Part shown: positions 37,280 to 45,794 of the stretch, piece after piece
Layout: each line of letters opens with the position of its first letter
Position numbering within the stretch: the first letter of the stretch is position 1
Source of the DNA: Streptomyces griseoflavus
GTDB lineage: Bacteria > Actinomycetota > Actinomycetes > Streptomycetales > Streptomycetaceae
Direction of reading: 5' to 3'
DNA: 64,000 bases
Assembly: GCF_014649995.1 (NCBI RefSeq)
Contig: NZ_BMUC01000017.1
Coordinates: 1-64,000, forward strand
Made by a program: the position numbers and the translations under genes
Notes under the pieces: generated by a model
Told to the model about the DNA's origin: nothing
Databases searched by the model: none
The model's input: the letters and a program-made list of their open reading frames with translations, nothing else

Positions 37280-38269
37280 TCAGTTCATCGAACCGGAGCG
37301 CAGGGCCGGCAGGTCCGCCTTGACGGTGTCGACCGGGATGGCGAAGCCCAGGCCCACGCTGCCCGCCGCGGACGAGTCCGCGCCGCTCGGCGCGTACATG
37401 GCGGAGTTGATGCCGATGATGCCGCCGTTCATGTCGATCAGCGCGCCGCCGGAGTTGCCGGGGTTCAGTGAGGCGTCGGTCTGGATCGCCTTGTACGTGG
37501 TCGTCGAGCCGCCGGTGTCGCCGTTGAACTGCCGGCCGCCGTACTCGAACGGCCAGCCGCCCTGCTGCTCCTGCTGACGGCCCTGGCTCTGGTCGGTGGA
37601 GACGGTCACGTCCCGGTCGAGAGCGGAGACGATGCCGCTGGTCACCGTGCCGGTCAGGCCCTCGGGGGAGCCGATCGCCACGACCTGGTCGCCGACGCTC
37701 ACACCGCCGGAGTCGCCGAGGGTGGCCGCCTTCAGGCCGGAGGCGTTCTCCAGCTTGATCAACGCCAGGTCCTTGGAGCTGTCGGTGCCGACGACCTTCG
37801 CGGAGTAGGTCGTGCCGTCGTCGGTGCGCACCTCGACCGAGGAGGCCCCGGCGATGACGTGGTTGTTGGTGATGATCTCACCGTCGTCGGTGATGATCAC
37901 GCCGGATCCGGTGGAGGAGCCGCTGCCGGAGGCCGCGCTGATCTCGACGATGCTCGGGCTGACCGCCCGGGCGACGCCGGAGACCGTGCCCTTCTGGCTG
38001 GACGGCACGACGTTGGTGCTGGTCGAGCCGGCCGAGGCGACCGTGGCGGTGCCGGTCAGCTCCTGGATGCCGTAGGCGGTGCCGCCGCCGACGGCCGCCG
38101 CGACGATCGCCACGGCGGCGAGCAGGCCGGCGGGGCCGCGGGTGCGCTTCCGCCTTCCCGCGGCGGGGGCCGCCGCGGGCGTCGGCGCGTACGCCGGCGG
38201 GGGCGGCCACTCGGGGTTCACCTGGTGGGGGCTGTCGTACGCGCCGCTGGGGCGGGGGCTCTCGGTCAT
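37280..38269 (-). CDS. HtrA/DegP-like membrane serine protease without PDZ domain
   Basis: 329-residue S1C-type trypsin-like protease. A Pro-rich cytoplasmic N-terminus is followed by one membrane helix (AGLLAAVAIVAAAVGGGTAYG) and an external protease domain with the full triad: His in ITNNHVIAG, Asp in SSKDLALIKL and Ser in LNPGNSGGALID. It ends at FAIPVDTVKADLPALRSG, so the PDZ domain usual for HtrA/PepD is missing. ATG at 38269 fits the GAGG spacing; ATG 38275 is an alternative. Substrates would be misfolded or regulatory envelope proteins. Confidence 0.9.
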   Translation of the reverse strand: MTESPRPSGAYDSPHQVNPEWPPPPAYAPTPAAAPAAGRRKRTRGPAGLLAAVAIVAAAVGGGTAYGIQELTGTATVASAGSTSTNVVPSSQKGTVSGVARAVSPSIVEISAASGSGSSTGSGVIITDDGEIITNNHVIAGASSVEVRTDDGTTYSAKVVGTDSSKDLALIKLENASGLKAATLGDSGGVSVGDQVVAIGSPEGLTGTVTSGIVSALDRDVTVSTDQSQGRQQEQQGGWPFEYGGRQFNGDTGGSTTTYKAIQTDASLNPGNSGGALIDMNGGIIGINSAMYAPSGADSSAAGSVGLGFAIPVDTVKADLPALRSGSMN

Positions 38270-38386
38270 GTTCATGAGCCTCGCGCCGGACGATGAGAGC
38301 ATCCTGAGGGACCGCTGAGAAGTCCGACAGAACCGCGTATGCCCGATATAAAGACCTGCCGCCGGATGTGCCGCCGGGGTGTCCGG

Positions 38387-39409
38387 TTACGCGCAGCCGC
38401 AGGACTGGCGGACGACCAGGCGGGACGGGAAGACCTTCAGGCGCTCGCGGCGGGAGCCCGCCACCCGCACACCGTCGTCGAGGACCAGGTCGACCGCGGC
38501 CCGGGCCATCGCCGGACGGTCGGAGGCGACCGTGGTCAGCGGCGGATCGGCGAGCGCCGCCTCCTTGATGTCGTCGAACCCGGCGACCGCCAGTTCCCCG
38601 GGCACGTCGATGCGCAGTTCGCGCGCGGCGCGCAGGATGCCGATCGCCTGGTCGTCGGTGGAGCAGAAGACGGCCGGCGGGCGGTCGGGGCCGGAGAGGA
38701 TGTCCAGGCCGACGCGGTAGGCGTCGTAGCGGTTGTACGGGGCCTCGAACAGGCGGCCCTCGGTCGGTATGCCGGCCTCGTCCATCGCGCGCCGCCAGCC
38801 CTCGACGTGGTCGGAGACGGGGTCGCCGACGGCGGGGGTCTCCGCGGTGCCGCCGACGCAGGCGACGTACGCGTTCCCGTGCTCCAGCAGGTGGCGCACC
38901 GCGAGCTGGGCGCCGCCGAGGTCGTCCGTGACGACCGCGACGTCGTCGATCGCCTCCGGGCGCTCGTGCAGCAGCACGACCCGGGCGTCCCACGCCTCGA
39001 TCTCCGCGGCGGCCAGGTCGTTCAGCGCGTGGCTGACCAGGATCAGGCCGGAGACGCGCATGCCGAGGAACGCGCGCAGATAGTGGACCTCGCGCTCGCC
39101 GATGTAGTCGGAGTTCCCGACGAGCACCATTTTCCCGCGCTCGGACGCGGCCTGTTCGACGGCGTGCGCCATCTCCCCGAAGAAGGGCTGGCGCGCGTCC
39201 GGCACGATCAGGCCTATGAGGTCCGTGCGCCGCGACGCCATCGCCTGGGCGACACGGTCGGGCCGGTACCCCAGCTCCTTGATCGCGGCGAGAACGCGCT
39301 CGCGCGTGGCCGGGGCGACCGGCCGGGGTCCGTTGTTGATGACATAGCTGACGACGGCGGTCGACGTACCCGCCAGCCGTGCCACATCATCCCTGGTTAC
39401 CTTGGCCAC
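38387..39409 (-). CDS. LacI-family transcriptional regulator
   Basis: 340-residue repressor. The N-terminal helix-turn-helix and hinge ([20 protein letters not shown] through [17 protein letters not shown]) bind a palindromic operator. The periplasmic-binding-like domain ([44 protein letters not shown]) binds an effector, usually a sugar. The C-terminal RQSCGCA carries two Cys. GTG at 39409 was used. No sugar uptake genes are adjacent, so the regulon is not evident. Confidence 0.92.
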   Translation of the reverse strand: MAKVTRDDVARLAGTSTAVVSYVINNGPRPVAPATRERVLAAIKELGYRPDRVAQAMASRRTDLIGLIVPDARQPFFGEMAHAVEQAASERGKMVLVGNSDYIGEREVHYLRAFLGMRVSGLILVSHALNDLAAAEIEAWDARVVLLHERPEAIDDVAVVTDDLGGAQLAVRHLLEHGNAYVACVGGTAETPAVGDPVSDHVEGWRRAMDEAGIPTEGRLFEAPYNRYDAYRVGLDILSGPDRPPAVFCSTDDQAIGILRAARELRIDVPGELAVAGFDDIKEAALADPPLTTVASDRPAMARAAVDLVLDDGVRVAGSRRERLKVFPSRLVVRQSCGCA

Positions 39410-39516
39410 GCGCGGAGTCTACGCGGATATATTCCGTCCGGGCAGGGAGCGAAAAGGGTTCCGAACAGCACGGAAACGGCTCGTCTGTGCGAACGCAACG
39501 CTCATGCGTGCGCCGG

Positions 39517-40296
39517 TCAGGCCCGCGTCGGCGCGTCCGCCGGCTCCCTCGTGGCCGTCTCGTCCGCATCCGCCGGGTTTCGCCGGTCGCTCCTGGCCTT
39601 CGTGTCGTCGGTCGCGCGCTCCGCCTTTTCAGGCGTAACGAATCGATAACCGACGTTCCGTACGGTGCCGATCAGTGACTCGTGCTCGGGGCCGAGCTTG
39701 GCGCGCAGGCGCCGTACGTGCACGTCGACCGTGCGGGTGCCGCCGAAGTAGTCGTACCCCCACACCTCCTGGAGCAGCTGGGCGCGGGTGAAGACGCGGC
39801 CGGGATGCTGCGCGAGGTATTTGAGGAGTTCGAATTCCTTGAAGGTCAGGTCGAGGACCCGGCCCTTGAGTTTCGCGGAGTAGGTCGCCTCGTCGACGGA
39901 CAGGTCGCCGTTGCGGATCTCCATCGGGGAGTCGTCGTTGACGATCTGCTGGCGTCCCATGGCCAGGCGCAGCCGGGCCTCGACCTCGGCCGGGCCCGCG
40001 GTGTCCAGCAGCACGTCGTCGATGCCCCAGTCGGCGGTGACGGCCGCGAGGCCGCCCTCCGTCACGACCAGGACCAGCGGGCAGCCGGGGCCGGTGGAGC
40101 GCAGCAGCTGGCACAGGCTGCGCACCTGGGGGAGGTCACGGCGGCCGTCGACGAGGATGACGTCCGCGCCGGGGGTGTCGACCAGGGCCGGGCCCTCCGC
40201 GGGCGCCACGCGCACGGTGTGCAGGAGCAGACCGAGGGCGGGGAGCACCTCCGTCGACGGCTGGAGTGCGTTGGTCAGGAGCAGCAGTGAACTCAT
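39517..40296 (-). CDS. glnR: nitrogen regulator GlnR, atypical OmpR family
   Basis: 259-residue global regulator of nitrogen assimilation. The N-terminal receiver-like domain ([33 protein letters not shown]) lacks a normal acidic pocket, which marks it as an orphan regulator not controlled by phosphorylation. The winged-helix domain ([52 protein letters not shown]) is complete and matches GlnR closely. A charged tail (about 225-259) follows. ATG at 40296 has a strong GAGGAG site. No cognate kinase is nearby, as expected. Confidence 0.95.
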   Translation of the reverse strand: MSSLLLLTNALQPSTEVLPALGLLLHTVRVAPAEGPALVDTPGADVILVDGRRDLPQVRSLCQLLRSTGPGCPLVLVVTEGGLAAVTADWGIDDVLLDTAGPAEVEARLRLAMGRQQIVNDDSPMEIRNGDLSVDEATYSAKLKGRVLDLTFKEFELLKYLAQHPGRVFTRAQLLQEVWGYDYFGGTRTVDVHVRRLRAKLGPEHESLIGTVRNVGYRFVTPEKAERATDDTKARSDRRNPADADETATREPADAPTRA

Positions 40297-40544
40297 CGTG
40301 TCTCCTCACCTGCCGGAATCGTCCGGGGTGCCCGGTGCGGGGCCGTCCTGCTGTCGTGCACGGTTCGCTCGCCCATGACGTCTGGTTCCTCCTCGGTCCC
40401 TGCGAGGACGTATGCGGCATTGCTGCGTGCGTCCGACGGCCCGTACACGCGGCGGTTTCCCGCGTTCGTATACAACGCTTCCGAAAGCACAAAAGGACCC
40501 GGGGGCTTCGCTGCCCGAGTCCTCTTCGCAGCAGAATAGCCGAC

Positions 40545-41390
40545 ATGAGCACCGGTGGGGCAGGTCATGTGGCGCGATCCACGGGGCGATCCGCAAGGGG
40601 TCCGAATTCCGGGACGGTCGGCGTAACACGGAACGGCGCGTCATTGCGGGCGTTCCTGCGCACGGCGGACGGCGTGGCGATCGATTCCGTATACGAACCG
40701 GGAACCGATTCTTCCCGCGATCTCGTTTTCGTGATCGCGCACGGTTTCACCGGGGACGCGGACCGGCCCCACGTACGGCGGGCGGCGCGGGCCCTCGCCC
40801 GACACGGGAGCGTCATCACGTTCTCGTTCCGGGGACACGGGGCGTCGGGCGGCCGGTCGACCGTGGGCGACCGGGAGGTGCTCGACCTCGCGGCGGTCGT
40901 GGGGTGGGCGCGCGGACTCGGGTACGCGCGGGTGGCCACCGTCGGGTTCTCCATGGGCGGTTCCGTGGTGCTGCGGCACGCCGCGATCAGCCGGGAGACG
41001 GGCGTGGACGCCGTGGTCTCGGTGAGCGCGCCCGCGCGCTGGTTCTACCGGGGGACCGCGCCCATGCGGCGGCTGCACTGGCTGGTGACCCGGCCGTCCG
41101 GGAGGCTGGTGGGCCGGTACGGGCTGCGCACGCGGATCCACCACCGGCAGTGGGACCCGGTGCCGCTGTCGCCGGTCGAGGCGGTGCCGCGGATCGCGCC
41201 CACCCCGCTGCTGATCGTGCACGGGGACCAGGACGGGTACTTCCCGCTCGACCACCCGCGGATGCTGGCGGCCGCCGCGGGCGAGCACGGGGAACTGTGG
41301 GTCGAGGCCGGCATGGGGCACGCGGAGAACGCGGCCCCGGAGCCGCTGCTCGGGCGGATCGGGGACTGGGTGGCCGCCCGGGCGGGCTAG
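40545..41390 (+). CDS. alpha/beta hydrolase
   Basis: 281-residue serine hydrolase. Nucleophile Ser lies in VGFSMGGSVVLRH (GFSMGG elbow), and the oxyanion region is VIAHGFTGDADRPH. The acid and His are in VHGDQDGYFPLDHP and GMGHAENAAP. ATG at 40545 was chosen; the frame stays open upstream but overlaps the glnR promoter region. It is divergent from glnR and may share the 248-base intergenic region. The substrate is unknown; an ester, thioester or lactone is possible. Confidence 0.88.
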   Translation: MSTGGAGHVARSTGRSARGPNSGTVGVTRNGASLRAFLRTADGVAIDSVYEPGTDSSRDLVFVIAHGFTGDADRPHVRRAARALARHGSVITFSFRGHGASGGRSTVGDREVLDLAAVVGWARGLGYARVATVGFSMGGSVVLRHAAISRETGVDAVVSVSAPARWFYRGTAPMRRLHWLVTRPSGRLVGRYGLRTRIHHRQWDPVPLSPVEAVPRIAPTPLLIVHGDQDGYFPLDHPRMLAAAAGEHGELWVEAGMGHAENAAPEPLLGRIGDWVAARAG

Positions 41391-41438
41391 CCTGACGGTG
41401 TTCACCGTCAAACCGATTTCCGATTGAGGAACCAGCAG

Positions 41439-41699
41439 ATGGCAAAGGTCACGGTGCGGTACTGGGCCGCCGCCAAGGCCGCGGCCGGGGTGGCCGAGGA
41501 GGCGTACGAGGCGGCCACGCTCGCCGAGGCGCTCGACTCCGTGCGGGAGCGGCACTCCGGCGAACTGACGCGCGTGCTGCTGCGCTGCTCGTTCCTGGTC
41601 GACGGTGATCCCGTGGGCAAGCGCGCGCACGACGCGGTACGGCTGGCCGACGGCGGCACGGTCGAGGTGCTTCCGCCGTTCGCAGGAGGGTGTCGATGA
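41439..41699 (+). CDS. MoaD/ThiS-family sulfur carrier with GGCR end
   Basis: 86-residue ubiquitin-fold protein. MAKVTVRYWAAAKAAAGVAE is the MoaD/ThiS beta-grasp start and VEVLPPFAGG is the typical end. The chain continues two residues past the GG, finishing GGCR. Carriers of this family need a free C-terminal glycine for adenylation and thiocarboxylation, so either processing occurs or the tail reflects the overlap with the next gene: the codons for GG form that gene's GGAGG ribosome-binding site and the stop overlaps its ATG. ATG at 41439 has GAGGAA upstream. Confidence 0.85.
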   Translation: MAKVTVRYWAAAKAAAGVAEEAYEAATLAEALDSVRERHSGELTRVLLRCSFLVDGDPVGKRAHDAVRLADGGTVEVLPPFAGGCR

Positions 41700-42901
41700 C
41701 GAACCAGCCGTACGGGGGATACGACCCCTACCAGGAGCCTCGGCCGTACCCGCCGCAGGAGCCTCAGCCGTATCAGCCGCAGCCCTATCAGGCACAGCAG
41801 CCGCAGCCGCAGCCGTATCAGGCACAGCAGCCGTATCGACAGCAGCAGCCGGAGCATCAGCAGCCGCAGGCCTGGCCCGGGCAGCAGCAGGGGTACGACG
41901 ACCCGTACGCCGATCAGCAGTACACCCAGCAGTGGCAGGGGCAGACCTGGGAGACGCAGATGCAGCCCCCGGTGCCCGCGGCCGCCGAGGAGACCTCGTA
42001 CCTGCCCCCGCAGCAGCCGGCGCCACAGTCTCAGCCCCCGGCGCACCAGGCACAGCCGCTGCCGCAACCGCAGCCGGCGCACCGGCCGCAGCCGCGGCCC
42101 GCGCCGCGTCAGGAGGCAGGACCCGAGTACGGGCCGGCCACCCTGGCGGGGAACTCCCGTGTCACCGACGCGCAGCGGGCGCGGGCCGAGGGACGGTCGC
42201 CCATCATCGACCCCGGCATGCAGCCCGCCCTGCTCACCGCCGCGCTGGGACTGCTGCTCGCGGGCGGCGCGGCGCTGGGCACGTACGCGCTGCTGGTGCC
42301 GCTGGTGGTGCTGCAGGCCGTCACGGCGGCGGGCTGGTTCCGGCTGAACGGGATGTGGCCGGCCCGCCAGGGCATCGCGCTGGGCTTCCTCGGCGCGGTG
42401 GCCGCGGACGTGGCGCTGCTGGCGTCGGACCGGTCGCCCGCGGCGATCCTCGGGACGCTGGGGGTGTGGGTGCTGCTGTCGCTGGTGCTGCAGCTGCGGT
42501 CGCACGCGGACCCCGACGAGCGGATGTACGGCCTGATGGCGACGGTCGCCGCGGCGGCGCTGGCGATCGCGGCGGGCGGATACCTGGCGGCGGACGCCGA
42601 CGCGGTGACCGTGGGAGCGGTCGGCGTGGCGGTGGCGATGGTGGCGCGGGCGCTGCCGCTGCCGACCGCGGCGTCCGTGGTGGCCGCGCTGGCGGTCGCG
42701 GCGGGAGCCGGGTTCGCGGTCGGGGGCATGGACGCGTCCGGCGCGGCTACGGGCGCCGGAGCGGCCGTCTGCGCGCTGATCGGCCACCGGGTCGCCGCCT
42801 ACGACTACCCGTCGCGGTTCGTGCACTTCACGGCGGGTGTCGCGCTGCCGCTGGCGGCGGCCGGGCCCGCGGTTCACGTGCTGGGCCGCGTGTTCGCCTG
42901 A
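41696..42901 (+). CDS. membrane protein with Gln/Pro-rich N-terminal domain
   Basis: 401 residues. The first 150 are a low-complexity cytoplasmic domain with repeated PQPYQAQQP-type units, rich in Gln, Pro and Tyr. The remainder has about ten short hydrophobic helices (from PALLTAALGLLLAGGAALGT to the end) with little between them. No family is recognised. ATG at 41696 overlaps the stop of the MoaD-like gene (ATGA), and GTG 41690 is an in-frame alternative. It is probably co-expressed with that gene. The disordered domain may mediate protein assembly. Confidence 0.82.
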   Translation: MTNQPYGGYDPYQEPRPYPPQEPQPYQPQPYQAQQPQPQPYQAQQPYRQQQPEHQQPQAWPGQQQGYDDPYADQQYTQQWQGQTWETQMQPPVPAAAEETSYLPPQQPAPQSQPPAHQAQPLPQPQPAHRPQPRPAPRQEAGPEYGPATLAGNSRVTDAQRARAEGRSPIIDPGMQPALLTAALGLLLAGGAALGTYALLVPLVVLQAVTAAGWFRLNGMWPARQGIALGFLGAVAADVALLASDRSPAAILGTLGVWVLLSLVLQLRSHADPDERMYGLMATVAAAALAIAAGGYLAADADAVTVGAVGVAVAMVARALPLPTAASVVAALAVAAGAGFAVGGMDASGAATGAGAAVCALIGHRVAAYDYPSRFVHFTAGVALPLAAAGPAVHVLGRVFA

Positions 42902-42920
42902 CCGAGCCGGTACGGGGCCG

Positions 42921-42948
42921 GCCTCCCGCGGACACGCTCGCGGGAGGC
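42921..42948 (+). terminator. terminator hairpin
   Basis: GCCTCCCGCG and CGCGGGAGGC form a perfect ten-base-pair stem with an eight-base loop, 20 bases after the stop of the Gln-rich membrane protein gene. Confidence 0.75.
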
Positions 42949-43078
42949 GGCCGTGCACCTGTCACAAGTGATCGACAATCGCCCGGTCCCCGCACACCAG
43001 CGCGTTACCCTCGCGCTGGACGGCCTGCCGGTCGTCGGGCAACGCCGTCGTCACCCGTACAGGTGGGGGAAACACCGC

Positions 43079-43819
43079 ATGCGCGCACTGCGAATACTGC
43101 TCATCGTCGTCGTGATACTGGGCGGGATCTTCGTGATCGTGGACCGTGTCGCGGTCAACTTCGCCGAGGGCGAGGCCGCGGACCGCCTGAAGGCGAACGA
43201 GAACCTCGCGTCCACCCCCGACGTGTCCATCGAGGGCTTCCCCTTCCTGACCCAGGTCGTCGGCGGCACCCTCGACGAGGTGCGGGTCGGCATCGAGGGC
43301 TACGAGGCGAGCACCGGTGACGGCGGCGAGAAGATCCGCATCGGCGACCTGCGCGCCGACATGAAGGGCGTCGACTTCTCCAGCGACTTCAGCTCCGCCG
43401 TCGCCGACAGCGCCACCGGCACCGCGACCGTGGCCTACGACGAGCTGCTGAAGAAGGCCAAGTCCGAGTCCACCCAGGTCGCCCCCGGCGTCACGGCCGA
43501 GGTCGTCGGCCTCTCCGACGGCGGCAACGGGAAGATCAAGGTCGCGGTGGAGGCCACCGTGCTCGGCACCAAGCTGCCCGAGCCGGTCTCCGTGCTCAGC
43601 TCGGTGACCGTCGTGGACGGGAACACCGTGCGGGTGAAGGCCGACGCGCTGCCCGAGTTCGGCGGGGTCGCGCTCGCCGAGTCGCGGGTGCGGCGGATCA
43701 CCGACTTCGAGCAGAGGATCGACGGCCTCCCCGGCGGGATCCGCCTGGACAAGGTCGAGGCGGGCCGAGGCGGCGTGGACATCGTGGTGAAGGGTTCCGA
43801 CGTCCGTCTGGTCGGGTAA
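43079..43819 (+). CDS. DUF2993 membrane-anchored protein
   Basis: 246 residues. The N-terminal helix (ALRILLIVVVILGGIFVIV) anchors a secreted domain of the DUF2993 family (LmeA-like), recognised by EGEAADRLK, VSIEGFPFLTQVVGGTLDEV and VRVKADALPEFGG. Members bind phospholipids and help envelope lipid assembly in mycobacteria; the role here is inferred. ATG at 43079 is preceded by GGTGGGGGAAA. It stands between a terminator and the leader-peptide region. Confidence 0.85.
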   Translation: MRALRILLIVVVILGGIFVIVDRVAVNFAEGEAADRLKANENLASTPDVSIEGFPFLTQVVGGTLDEVRVGIEGYEASTGDGGEKIRIGDLRADMKGVDFSSDFSSAVADSATGTATVAYDELLKKAKSESTQVAPGVTAEVVGLSDGGNGKIKVAVEATVLGTKLPEPVSVLSSVTVVDGNTVRVKADALPEFGGVALAESRVRRITDFEQRIDGLPGGIRLDKVEAGRGGVDIVVKGSDVRLVG

Positions 43820-44022
43820 GGACCGGGGAGTGTCCCGCGGGGTCCGGTGTCCGTCAGGCGAGACGGGGGCGTCCGCACTGCAGATGTGACGGCGGCGGTC
43901 CGGGTCCCGGCGCAGGGCCCGGGGTGACTCGAGGGCGCTCGCGTCTCGATGGGTGGACGATCTCGTCTCAGCATGCGACATGCCGGTGACATGTCCGCCC
44001 TGTCCTCCTTACGATCGACCCC
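43820..44022 (+). promoter_or_regulatory. promoter of the sulfur-gene leader transcript
   Basis: A promoter is visible just before the leader peptide: GTGACA (43986-43991), an 18-base spacer, and TACGAT (44010-44015). The ATG at 44023 lies seven bases past the -10, so transcription should begin at or next to the start codon. The rest of this stretch shows no gene. Confidence 0.65.
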
Positions 44023-44130
44023 ATGCGGTGTCAGACAAGCGTCCCCCAGTCGCGGGGACGGGCGGATCTCACGAAGCGGCGGGCAGTGGACCTGTGCCGT
44101 GTCGCCGCCATGCTCTGTCGCACTTTCTGA
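44023..44130 (+). CDS. cysteine-containing leader peptide
   Basis: 35-codon frame whose end, KRRAVDLCRVAAMLCRTF, matches the short putative leader peptides that Actinobacteria carry ahead of sulfur genes. Cys codons occur at positions 3, 25 and 32, the last four codons before the stop. It has no ribosome-binding site and is probably leaderless. A hairpin begins on the base after its stop, and the thiosulfate sulfurtransferase gene follows 123 bases later. The likely role is to sense cysteine (charged tRNA-Cys) and control the downstream genes by attenuation. Confidence 0.8.
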   Translation: MRCQTSVPQSRGRADLTKRRAVDLCRVAAMLCRTF

Positions 44131-44150
44131 GCGGACGCGTCGGCGTCCGC
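44131..44150 (+). promoter_or_regulatory. attenuator-like hairpin after the leader peptide
   Basis: GCGGACGC-GTCG-GCGTCCGC forms a perfect eight-base-pair stem starting directly after the leader stop codon. A ribosome paused on the Cys codons or at the stop would change whether it folds. No T-run follows, so control may be translational or Rho-type. Confidence 0.6.
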
Positions 44151-44253
44151 ATCCTCACCCCCGCCCGTCGAGGGCACCCGTGCGCCGGCCCGCCCCGGCC
44201 GCCGCGCACCCCTTGTTCGTACCCCCCCCGCCAACTGCCCCGGAGGAGAAAAC

Positions 44254-45099
44254 ATGAGCCGCAGCGACGTCCTGGTCGACGCCGACTGGCTCCAGGAGCA
44301 CCTGGACGACCCCACCATCGCCCTCGTCGAGGTGGACGAGGACACCACCGCCTACGAGAAGAACCACATCAAGAACGCCATCCGGATCGACTGGACCAAG
44401 GACCTCCAGGACCCGGTCCGCCGTGACTTCGTCGACCAGGCCGGCTTCGAGAAGCTCCTGTCGGACAAGGGCATCGGCAACGACCACACGGTCGTCCTCT
44501 ACGGCGGCAACAACAACTGGTTCGCCTCGTACGCGTACTGGTACTTCAAGCTGCACGGCCACGAGAACGTCAAGCTCCTCGACGGCGGCCGCAAGAAGTG
44601 GGAGCTGGACGCCCGCGAGCTGGTCCCCGGCGACGAGGTGCCGGAGCGCCCGAAGACCGACTACAAGGCCAAGCCGCAGGACGCGTCCATCCGCGCCTTC
44701 CGCGACGACGTCGTGGCCGCGATCGGCAACCAGAACATCGTCGACGTGCGCTCCCCCGACGAGTTCTCCGGCAAGCTGCTCGCCCCGGCCCACCTGCCGC
44801 AGGAGCAGTCGCAGCGCCCCGGCCACGTGCCGTCCTCCCGCAACATCCCGTGGTCCAAGAACGCCAACGACGACGGCACCTTCAAGTCCGACGAGGAGCT
44901 CAAGGCCCTCTACGAGGACGAGCAGGTCGACCTGTCCAAGGACACCATCGCCCTGTGCCGCATCGGTGAGCGTTCCGCGCTGACCTGGTTCGTGCTGCAC
45001 GAGCTGCTCGGCGTGGAGAACGTCAAGAACTACGACGGCTCCTGGACCGAGTACGGCTCCCTCGTCGGCGTGCCGATCGAGCTCGGCCCCGCCAAGTAA
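44254..45099 (+). CDS. thiosulfate sulfurtransferase (rhodanese)
   Basis: 281-residue two-domain rhodanese that moves sulfane sulfur from thiosulfate or mercaptopyruvate to an acceptor. The inactive N-terminal domain (LVEVDEDTTAYEKNHIKNAI) precedes the catalytic domain (NIVDVRSPDEFSGK), with active-site C235 in the loop CRIGERS. ATG at 44254 follows GGAGGAGAAAAC. From memory this corresponds to the gene called cysA or sseA in other actinobacteria. It is followed by DUF1416, a usual partner. Confidence 0.94.
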   Translation: MSRSDVLVDADWLQEHLDDPTIALVEVDEDTTAYEKNHIKNAIRIDWTKDLQDPVRRDFVDQAGFEKLLSDKGIGNDHTVVLYGGNNNWFASYAYWYFKLHGHENVKLLDGGRKKWELDARELVPGDEVPERPKTDYKAKPQDASIRAFRDDVVAAIGNQNIVDVRSPDEFSGKLLAPAHLPQEQSQRPGHVPSSRNIPWSKNANDDGTFKSDEELKALYEDEQVDLSKDTIALCRIGERSALTWFVLHELLGVENVKNYDGSWTEYGSLVGVPIELGPAK

Positions 45100-45141
45100 G
45101 TCCCCCCGACCGACCTTTCCAGACCACTTCAGGAGTACGAC

Positions 45142-45429
45142 ATGTGCGGTGCGAAGGCCGGCGGCCCGGACGCCTCGACGATCAAGCCCGGTGAGACCAC
45201 CATCCAGGGCCAGGTGACCCGCGACGGCGAGCCGGTGACGGGCTACGTCCGTCTGCTGGACTCGACCGGAGAGTTCACCGCGGAGGTCCCGACCTCCGCC
45301 ACCGGACAGTTCCGCTTCTACGCGGCGGAGGGCACCTGGACCGTCCGCGCCCTGGTGCCCGGCCGCACCGCCGACCGCACGGTCGTCGCCCAGCCGGGCG
45401 GTCTGGCCGAGGTCGCGATCGCGGTCTGA
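45142..45429 (+). CDS. DUF1416 family protein
   Basis: 95-residue protein of the actinobacterial DUF1416 family, beginning MCGAKAGGPDAS and ending GGLAEVAIAV. It looks like a single beta-sandwich domain of transthyretin/carboxypeptidase-regulatory type (TTIQGQVTRDGEPVTGYVRL). C2 is a candidate sulfur acceptor. It lies 42 bases after the rhodanese gene and shares its leader control. The biochemical role is not established. Confidence 0.88.
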   Translation: MCGAKAGGPDASTIKPGETTIQGQVTRDGEPVTGYVRLLDSTGEFTAEVPTSATGQFRFYAAEGTWTVRALVPGRTADRTVVAQPGGLAEVAIAV

Positions 45430-45441
45430 GGACACGGTCGG

Positions 45442-45492
45442 GCCGGAGGGCCGCATCCCACGGGTTGGACTCCCGGGACGCGGCCCTCCGGC
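45442..45492 (+). terminator. terminator after DUF1416
   Basis: GCCGGAGGGCCGC (45442-45454) and GCGGCCCTCCGGC (45480-45492) form a perfect 13-base-pair stem with a 25-base loop, ending the leader-rhodanese-DUF1416 unit. Confidence 0.75.
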
Positions 45493-45523
45493 ACGTCCGG
45501 ACCCGCGGACCTACGCTGGAGAC

Positions 45524-45784
45524 ATGTACGCGCGCAGGCGGCACACCTACTTCGTCATGATGGGCAGCTGCATCGCACTGTTCGTCCTGGCGTGGGGCGT
45601 CGTACGGCTCTGGTCGGTGCCGGCCGCCGTCGCGATGTGCCTGGTCGCCATGGTCATCCCGCCGCTCGCCGCGATCGTCGCCAACCGGCGCGGGCCCGAC
45701 GACCGCTGGTGGGACGACCCTTCCGGCGACCCGAAGTCCGACGAGTGGTGGGACGAGCTGGACGGCAAGAAGGGCCCCCGGTAG
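45524..45784 (+). CDS. DUF3099 family small membrane protein
   Basis: 86 residues. A short basic N-terminus (MYARRRHTYF) is followed by two hydrophobic helices (FVMMGSCIALFVLAWGVVRL, VPAAVAMCLVAMVIPPLAAI) and a charged tail rich in Asp and Trp (RRGPDDRWWDDPSGD). This matches DUF3099, an uncharacterised actinobacterial family. It starts with ATG at 45524 beyond the terminator, so it should have its own promoter. It is 10 bases from the VOC gene. Confidence 0.82.
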   Translation: MYARRRHTYFVMMGSCIALFVLAWGVVRLWSVPAAVAMCLVAMVIPPLAAIVANRRGPDDRWWDDPSGDPKSDEWWDELDGKKGPR

Positions 45785-45794
45785 GAAGGGGGCC

